64,000 bases of DNA. It comes from Thermoflavifilum aggregans. Its GTDB lineage: Bacteria; Bacteroidota; Bacteroidia; Chitinophagales; Chitinophagaceae. The notes under the pieces are model-generated. The model searched no databases and was not told where the DNA came from. It worked only from the letters and a program-made list of their open reading frames with translations. This document shows positions 7,877 to 16,321 of the stretch, one piece after another. The stretch is taken from contig NZ_PGFG01000001.1 in the NCBI RefSeq assembly GCF_002797735.1, forward strand, positions 310,001 through 374,000, read 5' to 3'. A program made the translations under genes and the position numbers. Each line of letters begins with the position of its first letter. Positions within the stretch are counted from its first letter, which is position 1.

Positions 7877-9892
7877 ATGCAGTATTATGCTCCATCATTG
7901 ACCCGATATCAACGTTTGCCTACACGCGAAGTAAAAATAGGGGACCTGCCGCTGGGCAATTTCCACCCTATCCGCATCCAGACTATGACCACCACCGATA
8001 CGATGGATACGGAAGCTACGGTGGCTCAATGCATCCGTTGCATAGAAGCCGGTGCTGAGCTGGTGCGCATCACTGCTCCCAGCATCCGGGAAGCGGAAAA
8101 CCTGCTGAATATCAAAAAAGCTCTCCGCCAACGGGGCTATCATACCCCGCTGGTGGCCGATATTCATTTTACGCCCAATGCTGCGGAAGTGGCAGCCCGC
8201 ATCGTGGAAAAAGTGCGTATCAACCCCGGCAATTATGTAGATAAAAAGAAATTTCAGTTCAAGGAATACACCGATGCCGAATATCAGGCCGAGATCGAAC
8301 GCATCCGCGAACGCTTCGTGCCTCTGATCCGCATCTGCAGGGAATATGGTACAGCCATGCGCATCGGCACCAACCACGGCTCGCTCAGCGATCGCATCAT
8401 GAGCCGCTATGGCGATACGCCTATGGGTATGGTGGAAAGTGCCATGGAATTCCTGCGTATTGCCCGCGATGAAAATTACCATCAGATCGTACTGAGCATG
8501 AAAGCTAGCAATCCCCAGGTGATGGTGCAGGCTTACCGGCTGCTGGTGAAAACTATGATGGAAGAATTTGGCGAATGTTATCCGCTGCACCTGGGCGTTA
8601 CTGAAGCCGGTGATGGTGAAGACGGCCGTATCAAAAGTGCCATGGGCATCGGCACACTGCTGGAAGACGGTATTGGCGACACCATCCGGGTATCGTTGAC
8701 CGAGGAGCCCGAATACGAAATTCCGGTATGCCGCGACCTGGTGAAGCGATACACGGGCAGGGAAAATCACAAGCCCATACCTCCGGTGGAAAAGCTGGCC
8801 TACTCACCCTTTCAGTACCAGCGCCGCCTTACCCGGCCAGTAGGCCGCATAGGAGGCAGGCAGGTGCCGGTGGTGATTGCAGATTTCAGCGAAGAGCCGC
8901 TGACCCGTGAAAAACTGGCCGACATTGGTTATCGTTATGATCCGAAAAGCGACAAATGGCATGTAAGCGACACGGCGCCCGATTTCATCTATACTTCCGG
9001 CCGATATGTGCCTTTCGATTTACCCGGCACGCTTCAGGTGATCTGCGATGCGCAGGTCTATGCCCATGTGCCCGACCGCCAGCGCTATTTTCCGCTGTTT
9101 ACCTGGACTACCTGGCTGCAAAGGCTGGATGATCCTTCACCCTATCTGAATTTCATTGCCCTGGATACCCTCAACACCACCGACGAAGAATGGGAACAGC
9201 TCCTGCAGTCGCTCGACGACACCACCGTGCTGTGTATCTATACCCAAAACCGGCATGCTATGCCGGCCGTGCGGCAAAAGATCAACGACCTGATGTTGCG
9301 GGGCATCGATATACCCGTGATTCTCTGCGTGGAGAGTTTTCATTCCTCTATTGACGATCAGCTCATCCAGTTTGCCATCGAGGCCGGGGCATTGCTGCTC
9401 GACGGCATGGGCGATGGTATCTGGCTGAAAAATCATCCTGACCTGGTGAAAAACCTCCGGGTGAGCGGCCGTACCTATCTGGAAGTGCACAGCCATGCCC
9501 AGTTTCTCAACAATACCGCATTTTCCGTGCTGCAGGCTTCCCGTACACGTATCAGCAAAACGGAATATATCTCCTGCCCTTCATGTGGCCGCACCCTGTT
9601 CGATCTGCAGGAAACCACAGCCCGCATCCGCGCAGCTACCCATCACCTGAAAGGCGTAAAAATTGCCGTGATGGGCTGCATTGTAAATGGCCCCGGCGAA
9701 ATGGCCGACGCCGACTTTGGTTATGTGGGTAGCGGCCCCGGGAAAATTACCTTGTATAAAGGCAAGGAAATCGTAAAACGCAATGTACCCGCCGAAACCG
9801 CTGTGGATGAGCTCATTCAGCTGATTAAGGAAAACGGCATGTGGACCGATCCGCCTACTGTTCATACTCCGGTTTCATCGGCATCATCCTGA
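7877..9892 (+). CDS. ispG: 4-hydroxy-3-methylbut-2-enyl-diphosphate synthase (long form)
   Basis: 671 residues; IspG (GcpE) converts methylerythritol cyclodiphosphate to HMBPP in the MEP pathway of isoprenoid synthesis. The N-terminal TIM barrel starts with TREVKIGDLPLG and IQTMTTTDTMD. The C-terminal domain carries the [4Fe-4S] ligands Cys567 and Cys570 (SCPSCGRTLFDLQ) and Cys601 in MGCIVNGPGE, with Glu608 completing the motif. The protein is much longer than the roughly 370 residues of E. coli IspG because of a middle insertion between barrel and cluster domain (about 280-550). This is the form found in plants, Chlamydia and Bacteroidota. It is probably monocistronic and convergent with the beta-barrel gene at 9899. 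Confidence 0.95.
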   Translation: MQYYAPSLTRYQRLPTREVKIGDLPLGNFHPIRIQTMTTTDTMDTEATVAQCIRCIEAGAELVRITAPSIREAENLLNIKKALRQRGYHTPLVADIHFTPNAAEVAARIVEKVRINPGNYVDKKKFQFKEYTDAEYQAEIERIRERFVPLIRICREYGTAMRIGTNHGSLSDRIMSRYGDTPMGMVESAMEFLRIARDENYHQIVLSMKASNPQVMVQAYRLLVKTMMEEFGECYPLHLGVTEAGDGEDGRIKSAMGIGTLLEDGIGDTIRVSLTEEPEYEIPVCRDLVKRYTGRENHKPIPPVEKLAYSPFQYQRRLTRPVGRIGGRQVPVVIADFSEEPLTREKLADIGYRYDPKSDKWHVSDTAPDFIYTSGRYVPFDLPGTLQVICDAQVYAHVPDRQRYFPLFTWTTWLQRLDDPSPYLNFIALDTLNTTDEEWEQLLQSLDDTTVLCIYTQNRHAMPAVRQKINDLMLRGIDIPVILCVESFHSSIDDQLIQFAIEAGALLLDGMGDGIWLKNHPDLVKNLRVSGRTYLEVHSHAQFLNNTAFSVLQASRTRISKTEYISCPSCGRTLFDLQETTARIRAATHHLKGVKIAVMGCIVNGPGEMADADFGYVGSGPGKITLYKGKEIVKRNVPAETAVDELIQLIKENGMWTDPPTVHTPVSSASS

Positions 9893-9898
9893 AGGTTT

Positions 9899-12625
9899 TC
9901 ATAATCCCCATTGCAGGCTGATTAACACATAACGCGACACCAGTTCGTAATAGGTCCATGACCCGCGGTTGGGATCGAGAGTGCGGAAAGCTATAACACC
10001 ATGGTTCAGCAGGTTATGCCCGTAAACCGATATGGTGATATTTTTTCGCAGCCGATAAGATGCATACAGATCCAGCGTGTGAAAAGCCGGCAGGGAAGCC
10101 GTGTGAATGTAATTGTACACCAGATTAGCCTTTAGCCAGCTGGACTTGTCGATGGCAGCTTTGATAAAAGCTTTGTTCACCGTGTTGCGCTGGGAAAACA
10201 AAACAGACTGTTGTGGCAGCTGCAGTTCCGTATGCAGTTGCTGCCGGGTATAAGATGCTTCCATCAAAAACCACAGCACCGGACTCCACTGGTAGGAAAA
10301 TGTTTGGGTGAAGTTGGCAAATCGCTGCTGGTATGATAGTTCGTTCAGCTGATAGGGATTGCGCTGAAAAGCATATTGTACATTGTAAAAGCATTTGGAA
10401 TTCCAGGCCAGAAGAAGTTTAGTAAGCCCGCTGGATAGCTGGTAGCTAAAAGCATCTTTACCCATTACGGGTTGCTGAAAACTATAGGCCGGGTTTTCCA
10501 TGGTTGCCCAAACCACAGGGTGTGTATGGTATGAAATGCTGATAGCCGGAAACCAGGTTATGCCAAGAGGGGTGCTTTCTATTTTAGTAGAAAAGGTGAA
10601 ATTGTTTTCTGCAATCCTGAAAATCTCCGCAGCCGGATTTTTCAGCTGATATCCGGCTGTTAAAACAAAAGCAGGAGAAAGCATCTCAGCTGATAGCAGA
10701 TGCTCCCGGTGGTTGAGTGATACACCAATGTTTGACACATAAATTTTTTTTCTTTTTGTTTTTCTTTCTAAGGGCGGCAACCATTGGTACGATGCCATCA
10801 GTTGTTTCAATGTAAAAGAAAGATGTTTGCCCAGGTAAAATGCATCGGCCACTGAAAGGGCTCCGCCAAGGTTCAGTTCGGTAAATAGTCTCCAGCTTCT
10901 TTTGTAGCTAAAGCTGCTTCCCGATTCCCGGAGTGTATAGCGGCTGGTATTCTGAATCAGGGCATCTGGAGGCGACGTGCCGGCATCAATGACATGTTTC
11001 TGGCTGAGGTCATCGTCTTGATAAAATACCTGCGCCTGATAGCTATGTTTGCGGTTACCATGGGTCCAGCCAAGGCGGAGCAGGGAATGACGGAAGCGGG
11101 TATCAAGTTGCTGTTGGTAATCGCGGCCCTGCCCGGTTGTATCCAGAATTTTTCCCAGGCGGGTGGTGTGCAAAATCTGTTGTTCGGGCAGCCGCTGCAA
11201 GGTGTAGGTGTAGCCGGCCGTCAACAAATGTTTGCCGAGTCGCAGTTGCTGGGAAGTTTCCATATTCCATTGCCGGCTGGTGTTTTGGATTAACTCTGTG
11301 AGCGTATCGTACAGATATCCGGATGTCAGCACCCGGTCATCAAAGGCGGGCACATCCTGGCGAAAACTGAAGGCATAGGTACCTACATAATTTTTTTGAG
11401 GGTCATGGGTCCATTTCAGGGAAAAGTTTTGCAGGCTTTCGCTGCGGCTGAACCCATACCGGTTGGTCAGTGACCAGCTTTGCTGGCTCGGCACCACAAA
11501 ATAGCTGCTGTCGTGCTTCACAATATACTGGCGTTGCTTTCCGATTGTATACTCCATGTTGAGGCGGTGGGATTTGGCGGGTTGCACGCTTAGTTCACCC
11601 TTGGCCATTGCATCGCGGTTGTTCACGACGTAGCGGTCATAAGGTACATCAGGGTTGCCTGCTGGTAAGGGCTGAATAAGCCAATCGGGGACTAATAATT
11701 GAGGATCCAGCGGATTGGGTGCCGTCGAGGTATGGCTGAACATATCGTAGCGTTCACCGGCATTGTTCAGTTTTCCGTAGGTAAAAAGTTTCAAGCGTTG
11801 GGTCATGCCAAAGCCGTGCAGTTCAGCCGTGTATTTCCGGAACAGGCTGGTGGCTGCCAGTCCGCTCGCCGATCCGGTAATCGGCCGGTGGGTAACCAGA
11901 TTCACGGCCACGTCCTGCGATTGGGAAAGCCCTTTTTCAAGTCGGTTTCCGTGGTAATCTTTGATAAGCTCAACCGTGTCGAAGGTAGTGGCCCGTATGT
12001 TTAGGGTGAAAGGTTCATAGCTCGCTCCCAGCATAGGATCGCCGTTGATCAGCAATGCCTTGATAGGCTTATTGTTGTAATAAATTTTTCCAGAAGCATC
12101 GGTGCTCAATCCTGGAATGCGGTTGATGAGATCGGAAATATAAAAATCATGTTTTCCCAGATAAGTCTGGATGCGGTAACGAAAAGTATCTATATTGGAA
12201 GTCTCCAGATGGATCACTACCTCAGGCAGTTGATAAGCCCGTTTTTGCAGAAAAATATATACCGGATAGCTACCGCTGTGGGTGATGGCTATGGATATGG
12301 TATCTGTTGCATAACCCATCATGCGCACCGTGCAGAGAGCTGTATCAGCATGGTTCAAGATGCCGGTAAATGAAAAATGTCCGAGGCTGTCGGTAAAAGT
12401 GTAGCTCATGTAATTTTCATGCTTCAGCTGCAGGATGATGCTGGCCCGAGAAGCCGGGCTATCGGAAGCAAACACATTGCCATAGATGTGATAGCTGATT
12501 TTCTCCTGTCCATGAAGCCGGCTGTCGGCGCCCAGACATATAAACAGCAAGCAAAGCAGGTAAAATCTGGCACAAGCATATCCCATCGCAACAAACAATT
12601 CAGTTGGTAAACAAAATTTTGTCAA
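9899..12625 (-). CDS. Outer-membrane beta-barrel protein with carboxypeptidase-like regulatory domain
   Basis: 908 residues. Hydrophobic N-terminus (FYLLCLLFICLGADSRLHGQ) acting as a signal peptide, then a carboxypeptidase-regulatory-like (CarboxypepD_reg) domain at about 45-125, a plug-like region (LLINGDPMLGASYEPFTLN), and a long barrel rich in alternating aromatic strands ending in VLISLQWGL. This is the layout of TonB-dependent-receptor-like proteins of Bacteroidota, but a classic TonB box is not obvious and no SusD partner lies nearby. Cargo is unknown. The start may be at residue 13 (MGYACARF), which would give a more usual signal peptide. The gene stands alone and converges with ispG. 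Confidence 0.75.
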   Translation of the reverse strand: MTKFCLPTELFVAMGYACARFYLLCLLFICLGADSRLHGQEKISYHIYGNVFASDSPASRASIILQLKHENYMSYTFTDSLGHFSFTGILNHADTALCTVRMMGYATDTISIAITHSGSYPVYIFLQKRAYQLPEVVIHLETSNIDTFRYRIQTYLGKHDFYISDLINRIPGLSTDASGKIYYNNKPIKALLINGDPMLGASYEPFTLNIRATTFDTVELIKDYHGNRLEKGLSQSQDVAVNLVTHRPITGSASGLAATSLFRKYTAELHGFGMTQRLKLFTYGKLNNAGERYDMFSHTSTAPNPLDPQLLVPDWLIQPLPAGNPDVPYDRYVVNNRDAMAKGELSVQPAKSHRLNMEYTIGKQRQYIVKHDSSYFVVPSQQSWSLTNRYGFSRSESLQNFSLKWTHDPQKNYVGTYAFSFRQDVPAFDDRVLTSGYLYDTLTELIQNTSRQWNMETSQQLRLGKHLLTAGYTYTLQRLPEQQILHTTRLGKILDTTGQGRDYQQQLDTRFRHSLLRLGWTHGNRKHSYQAQVFYQDDDLSQKHVIDAGTSPPDALIQNTSRYTLRESGSSFSYKRSWRLFTELNLGGALSVADAFYLGKHLSFTLKQLMASYQWLPPLERKTKRKKIYVSNIGVSLNHREHLLSAEMLSPAFVLTAGYQLKNPAAEIFRIAENNFTFSTKIESTPLGITWFPAISISYHTHPVVWATMENPAYSFQQPVMGKDAFSYQLSSGLTKLLLAWNSKCFYNVQYAFQRNPYQLNELSYQQRFANFTQTFSYQWSPVLWFLMEASYTRQQLHTELQLPQQSVLFSQRNTVNKAFIKAAIDKSSWLKANLVYNYIHTASLPAFHTLDLYASYRLRKNITISVYGHNLLNHGVIAFRTLDPNRGSWTYYELVSRYVLISLQWGL

Positions 12626-12770
12626 TTATCCATCATACTATCTCATCATAAATGGAACAAATATTGGTTCCCTTCGCGGGGAACTGGATCATGTCAGGCG
12701 CTGCATCATTTCTTCATCGCTGGTAGTTTGGCAGGACACATGATTTTCAATTAATTATCAGAATCAGAAA

Positions 12771-12806
12771 GGGTAGGGCTTATGTGCATACAACACTTGC
12801 CTACCC
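12771..12806 (-). terminator. Candidate terminator hairpin after the GLPGLI gene
   Basis: GGGTAGG at 12771-12777 pairs with CCTACCC at 12800-12806. It lies about 50 bases past the stop of the minus-strand GLPGLI gene and is followed on that strand by TTTCTG. The loop is long (22 bases) and contains TATGTGCATA, which may form a second small stem. Confidence 0.35.
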
Positions 12807-12857
12807 GCGTATGTGTCCCGAAAAGTATTATGATTATTCAGTTACAAGGAGCTTTGT

Positions 12858-13760
12858 TCACAGTTCAAAGTCATACGCAATATTTTCGTACTTCAATCGC
12901 GCATGCACACTTGCTTTTGTTCTGTTTTTCCCGTCTGATCCCTTGCAACTCACGCAGTTGTCATGGGCCTGTTGCAGATAAATTCTTTCTTTGTTGGCAG
13001 CTCGATCCACGTCTTTGCGGAACACATCATAGCCGGGAATCTGCTTTTTGCTCAGCAATGCTATTTGCCGGCGAATGGAGTCGGGGAAGTGGATAGGTTT
13101 TATTTGTTTAAGCATTAGGCCGGGCATGCTTGGATCTTCCCAGGAGACAATGAGTCCCGGCAAGCCACCCAGTTTCCAGGGCCCATCTGAAATTGGGATG
13201 TCCGGACAATACCAGACAGTTATTTCACGGTTTCTGAAGAAGGTAGTGGCTTTCAGGCAGTGGAGGCTGTCGAACATTTTTTGTTCACCAGGTATCAATG
13301 TCCATCGCATGGGGAAAAGAGTATCCGTGTATAATTTAGCTCGTGGTACGTATATAATATTTGAATATTCGAAAAATAGCCTTTGGTTATGCAAATCTTT
13401 GTAAACGATCGCTTCTGTATCTATACGCTTAAATACAGGCACCGGTAGTCGCATATGGATATAATGCCCGCCTGCACTATCATATTCCTGTTGAACGACC
13501 GGTTCATGATTTTGTGGTTCAAGAGATCGTTTTTCATATTGTGGTGTATTATCTTCAAAAGAATAAAAGAAGGAATAATGGTTATCTGTAATCAGCACAT
13601 TTCGGGTGATGATGCCATCATCAGATAGAAAGCTGGTGCTATCATCCATCATTTTTCCGGCTTTGTTGACGGGCACATATATGCAGTAATAAGCCTGCTG
13701 GGCGGGTAGTGAATGCATAAATAGGGTGATGAACAGCAAAGCAATCATAAGTGTTTTCAT
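12858..13760 (-). CDS. GLPGLI family protein
   Basis: 300 residues with signal peptide (MIALLFITLFMHSLPAQQ). The family-naming motif GLPGLI is present inside the stretch WKLGGLPGLIVSW at about residues 196-208, preceded by WYCPDIPISDGP as usual in the family. The C-terminus is rich in charged residues and has two cysteines (NCVSCKGSDGKN). GLPGLI proteins are secreted proteins restricted to Bacteroidota with no established biochemical role; they often sit in small paralogous sets. A decayed copy of this gene's 3' end is found at 14375-14515, so the locus once held at least two. No TonB receptor gene adjoins it. Confidence 0.88.
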   Translation of the reverse strand: MKTLMIALLFITLFMHSLPAQQAYYCIYVPVNKAGKMMDDSTSFLSDDGIITRNVLITDNHYSFFYSFEDNTPQYEKRSLEPQNHEPVVQQEYDSAGGHYIHMRLPVPVFKRIDTEAIVYKDLHNQRLFFEYSNIIYVPRAKLYTDTLFPMRWTLIPGEQKMFDSLHCLKATTFFRNREITVWYCPDIPISDGPWKLGGLPGLIVSWEDPSMPGLMLKQIKPIHFPDSIRRQIALLSKKQIPGYDVFRKDVDRAANKERIYLQQAHDNCVSCKGSDGKNRTKASVHARLKYENIAYDFEL

Positions 13761-13835
13761 AACATCGGTTTTAGGTTTGTTTTAAAATGCCCGGAGGTAC
13801 GATTAGCAAAAATTAATTAAAGGTGAAAAAAACCA

Positions 13836-14207
13836 TTAATTGGGACCCGCATCAAGTTTTTGCATAGCTACATTAAATAAAATTGTTGCACACTGATAAG
13901 CTACATTAAATGCTGTAACACAATCCGCTTCAGTCGCAGTACATTGTACCCAATGAGTATTTCCATTTTCATCTACTACTGGTGCATCCAGGCTGATTGT
14001 GCATGATGCTACCTGGCCTTGTGGCTGAAAGATTTGTGTTTGAGCGACTGAAACAGGAACGATGCTGTTTTTTGAAAAAATAAATGAATGTTGAAACGAA
14101 TGATAGGGGCCTTGTATATCATACGAGCTAAAGGCCATTACCCTCCCAGAAAAGCTAAGTAGGAGGGTGAGTAAAAGAAACCGCATGAGAAAGGGATGTG
14201 TTTTCAT
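13836..14207 (-). CDS. Small secreted protein, function unknown
   Basis: 123 residues with a convincing signal peptide (FLLLTLLLSFSGRVMAF). The mature part has four cysteines (ASCTIS, VQCTATEADCVTAF, YQCATI), suggesting disulfides in the periplasm or outside the cell. I do not recognise the family. It lies between the intact GLPGLI gene and the GLPGLI remnant, all on the minus strand, and has its own well-formed promoter at 14250-14280. Small signal-peptide proteins beside GLPGLI genes may be exported together, but that is only an association. Confidence 0.7.
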   Translation of the reverse strand: MKTHPFLMRFLLLTLLLSFSGRVMAFSSYDIQGPYHSFQHSFIFSKNSIVPVSVAQTQIFQPQGQVASCTISLDAPVVDENGNTHWVQCTATEADCVTAFNVAYQCATILFNVAMQKLDAGPN

Positions 14208-14249
14208 ATTGATTTGATTTTAGGTGAAAAAATAACCTCCGGGCAAAAA

Positions 14250-14280
14250 CAAATATAAGGAAAAAATGAAATTTTGCAAA
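14250..14280 (-). promoter_or_regulatory. Bacteroidota-type promoter for the small secreted protein
   Basis: On the minus strand TTTG (14280-14277) and TATATTTG (14257-14250) match the -33 and -7 boxes with a 19-base spacer, the classical spacing. The start codon at 14207 is about 43 bases past the -7 box. Confidence 0.6.
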
Positions 14281-14374
14281 AAAAATGTTAATAAAATGGA
14301 TAGAAAAATAATTTGCTATTTTCCCATTTAACCATTGATTATCCTTGAGGCTGAAGGCTGAACAGGTGCTTTGT

Positions 14375-14515
14375 TCACCCTTCAAAGTCATACACTATAT
14401 TTTCGTACTTCACTTGCGCATGCACACTTGCTTTTGTTCTGTTTTTTCCGTCTGGTCCCTTGCCACTCACGCAGTTGTCAAGGGCCTGTTGCAGATAAAC
14501 TCTCCTATCGCTGGC
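14375..14515 (-). pseudogene. Remnant of a second GLPGLI gene (C-terminal about 45 codons)
   Basis: Translated on the minus strand the segment reads FASDRRVYLQQALDNCVSGK... and ends ...KYENIVYDFEG before a stop. It aligns almost residue for residue with the C-terminus of the GLPGLI protein at 12858 (ERIYLQQAHDNCVSCK... to KYENIAYDFEL). DNA identity is high and even extends about ten bases past the stop (GCTTTGTTCA in both). Upstream of about 14515 the homology stops and an in-frame stop appears, so the gene is truncated. One of the two C-terminal cysteines is lost in the remnant. It is a product of tandem duplication followed by deletion. Confidence 0.8.
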
Positions 14516-14554
14516 AAATGGTGATCAGATTCAAATGAGTTCTGAAAAAACAAT

Positions 14555-15022
14555 TCAATCTTCATGCAAACTCCCGAAAATATTTTTCACTGCCTGATAA
14601 CGGTAATCAAAAATCTCGTGCAGTTGTTTGCGGATGTGCAGGGCATGCGCTATCCGGCCAATCCAGCCCCATGGCAGGCGATAGTGCACAATATCGGTCA
14701 TTTCCACACCACCGGGAATTTCCCGGAAATGATGCTGGTGATGCCAGAAAGCATAAGGCCCCATGCGCTGTTCATCCACAAAATATTGCTTATCCGCCAC
14801 ATGCGTAATTTCCGTCATCCAGAACATGGGGATGCCCAGCAAAGGCCTGACAGTATAGGTAATGATCTGGCCGGCATACATGGTGCCGCTTCCGGAAAGG
14901 ATCCGAAAACGCATATAGGGTGGCGTGATATGCTGCAGATTTTCCGGTTTTGAAAAAAAATCCCAGGCTTCTTGTAAGGATATCGGTATGCGTTGCGTGC
15001 GATGCAATAGGAACACTTTCAT
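14555..15022 (-). CDS. SRPBCC (START-like) family protein
   Basis: 155 residues of the SRPBCC ligand-binding fold. The N-terminal pattern HRTQRIPISLQEAWDFFSKPENLQHITPP is typical of the polyketide-cyclase/dehydrase-like group also found fused to YfcH-type epimerases. Later MTEITHVADKQYFVDEQRMGPYAFWHHQHHF and VEMTDIVHYRLPWG fit the conserved strands. No signal peptide, so cytoplasmic. The ligand is unknown; members bind hydrophobic small molecules or assist cofactors. It is divergent from the helicase gene and otherwise isolated. Confidence 0.85.
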   Translation of the reverse strand: MKVFLLHRTQRIPISLQEAWDFFSKPENLQHITPPYMRFRILSGSGTMYAGQIITYTVRPLLGIPMFWMTEITHVADKQYFVDEQRMGPYAFWHHQHHFREIPGGVEMTDIVHYRLPWGWIGRIAHALHIRKQLHEIFDYRYQAVKNIFGSLHED

Positions 15023-15094
15023 GGTTGTCTTTTATATAAAAACGAATTTTTAACGCAAAGGTTGAGTGCGTACATACCATGAGCAAATAGCCCT

Positions 15095-15102
15095 TAGCTT
15101 TG
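15095..15102 (+). promoter_or_regulatory. -7 box upstream of the helicase-nuclease gene
   Basis: TAGCTTTG matches TAnnTTTG, 77 bases before the ATG at 15179. No clear -33 box. Confidence 0.35.
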
Positions 15103-15178
15103 CTCCTGATTTGATTCAGTTGCGATATCCCTGCAGATCAGCTGCTTTTCATTTTCATACTAAACAAAAAAACTTTTT

Positions 15179-16321
15179 ATGTCATCCAACCCCATCAGCT
15201 CACAGGCCTTTCAGCAAGCCTATCAGGCACTGAACCCCAGGCAAAAGGAAGCAGTGGATCATATTTTTGGTCCGCTCATGGTAATTGCCGGGCCTGGCAC
15301 CGGAAAAACGCAACTGCTTTCGGTACGCATTGGCCGAATACTGGAACAGACCGACTATGGTCCTGAAAATATCCTGTGTCTTACTTTCACCAATGCCGGT
15401 GTGGAAGCCATGCGCAAACGCCTGGAATCATTTATTGGCAAGGATGCACGCAAAATCGGCATTTATACCTTCCATGCTTTCTGCAACCAAGTTATCCAGG
15501 ATCATCCGGAATATTTTAATATGGTGGAGTGGCAGCCCATCTCTGAGCTCGAAAAATATGAATGGATGGAAGAAATTATAAGCCAGCTCACACCAGATCA
15601 TCCCTTGTATCGGGGCAAAGGCGACCCGTTTGTAGATGTCGGCAACTTGATTTCGTTGAACCGGATCATGAAGCAGGAAGGGTGGACAAGAGATATTGTG
15701 CAAAAAGAAATTGATGATTATCTGGAAAAAATAAAATCTGGTGAGGATGAAGAATTTGTATATCAGGTAAAAACTAAAAATAGTAAAAAAGGTGATCTGA
15801 AATGGGATAAAATCAGGGAGCATGAAGAAAGGTTTACTCGCACAAAAGCCGCATTGGATGTGATTGAACAATATAATAAACTGCTTGAGCAGAGAAAGCG
15901 GTATGATTATGAAGATATGATCAACTGGGTGATTGATTTGTTTCAGGAAAATAACGGATTGCTGGAAGATTACTGGGAACGTTATCAGTTTATTCTGGTT
16001 GATGAATATCAGGATACCAATGGTGCACAAAATGAAGTATTGCGGTTGCTTACTGATTATGATCAACCCAATGTAATGGTGGTGGGTGATGATGATCAGG
16101 CTATTTATCGCTTCCAGGGAGCCAACATCGGCAACATGAAGTCATTTGCCGATCGCTTTTCGGGTAGTGGTTTGAAGGTGGTGGTGCTGGAAGAAAATTA
16201 TCGTTCCACCCAGGATATTCTGGATGCAGCTAATTGGTTGATTGCAAACAACGGGAATCGGCTTGTAACATATCTACAACAGCAATACCAGTTGTCCAAA
16301 CGTTTATATGCTCATGTTTAA
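15179..16321 (+). CDS. UvrD-like helicase-nuclease, N-terminal part (gene interrupted)
   Basis: 380 residues with superfamily 1A helicase motifs: LNPRQKEAV (Q motif), Walker A GPGTGKT at 38-44, TFTNAGVEAMRKR (Ia), LVDEYQDTN (II, Walker B), VVGDDDQAIYRFQGA (III) and LEENYRS (IV). It ends at TAA (16319-16321) where family members continue. The missing motifs V and VI are in another frame directly downstream, starting at an ATG that overlaps this stop (TAATG). So a protein of about 1,050 residues is here encoded as two frames. This could be a real frameshift mutation, a sequencing or assembly error, or two coupled subunits. Without the second part this product would lack helicase activity. Confidence 0.85.
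   Translation: MSSNPISSQAFQQAYQALNPRQKEAVDHIFGPLMVIAGPGTGKTQLLSVRIGRILEQTDYGPENILCLTFTNAGVEAMRKRLESFIGKDARKIGIYTFHAFCNQVIQDHPEYFNMVEWQPISELEKYEWMEEIISQLTPDHPLYRGKGDPFVDVGNLISLNRIMKQEGWTRDIVQKEIDDYLEKIKSGEDEEFVYQVKTKNSKKGDLKWDKIREHEERFTRTKAALDVIEQYNKLLEQRKRYDYEDMINWVIDLFQENNGLLEDYWERYQFILVDEYQDTNGAQNEVLRLLTDYDQPNVMVVGDDDQAIYRFQGANIGNMKSFADRFSGSGLKVVVLEENYRSTQDILDAANWLIANNGNRLVTYLQQQYQLSKRLYAHV

Noticed and set aside
7895-8770. 291-codon minus-strand frame opposite ispG
   Set aside because: Translation has no recognisable domain and lies entirely within conserved ispG coding sequence.
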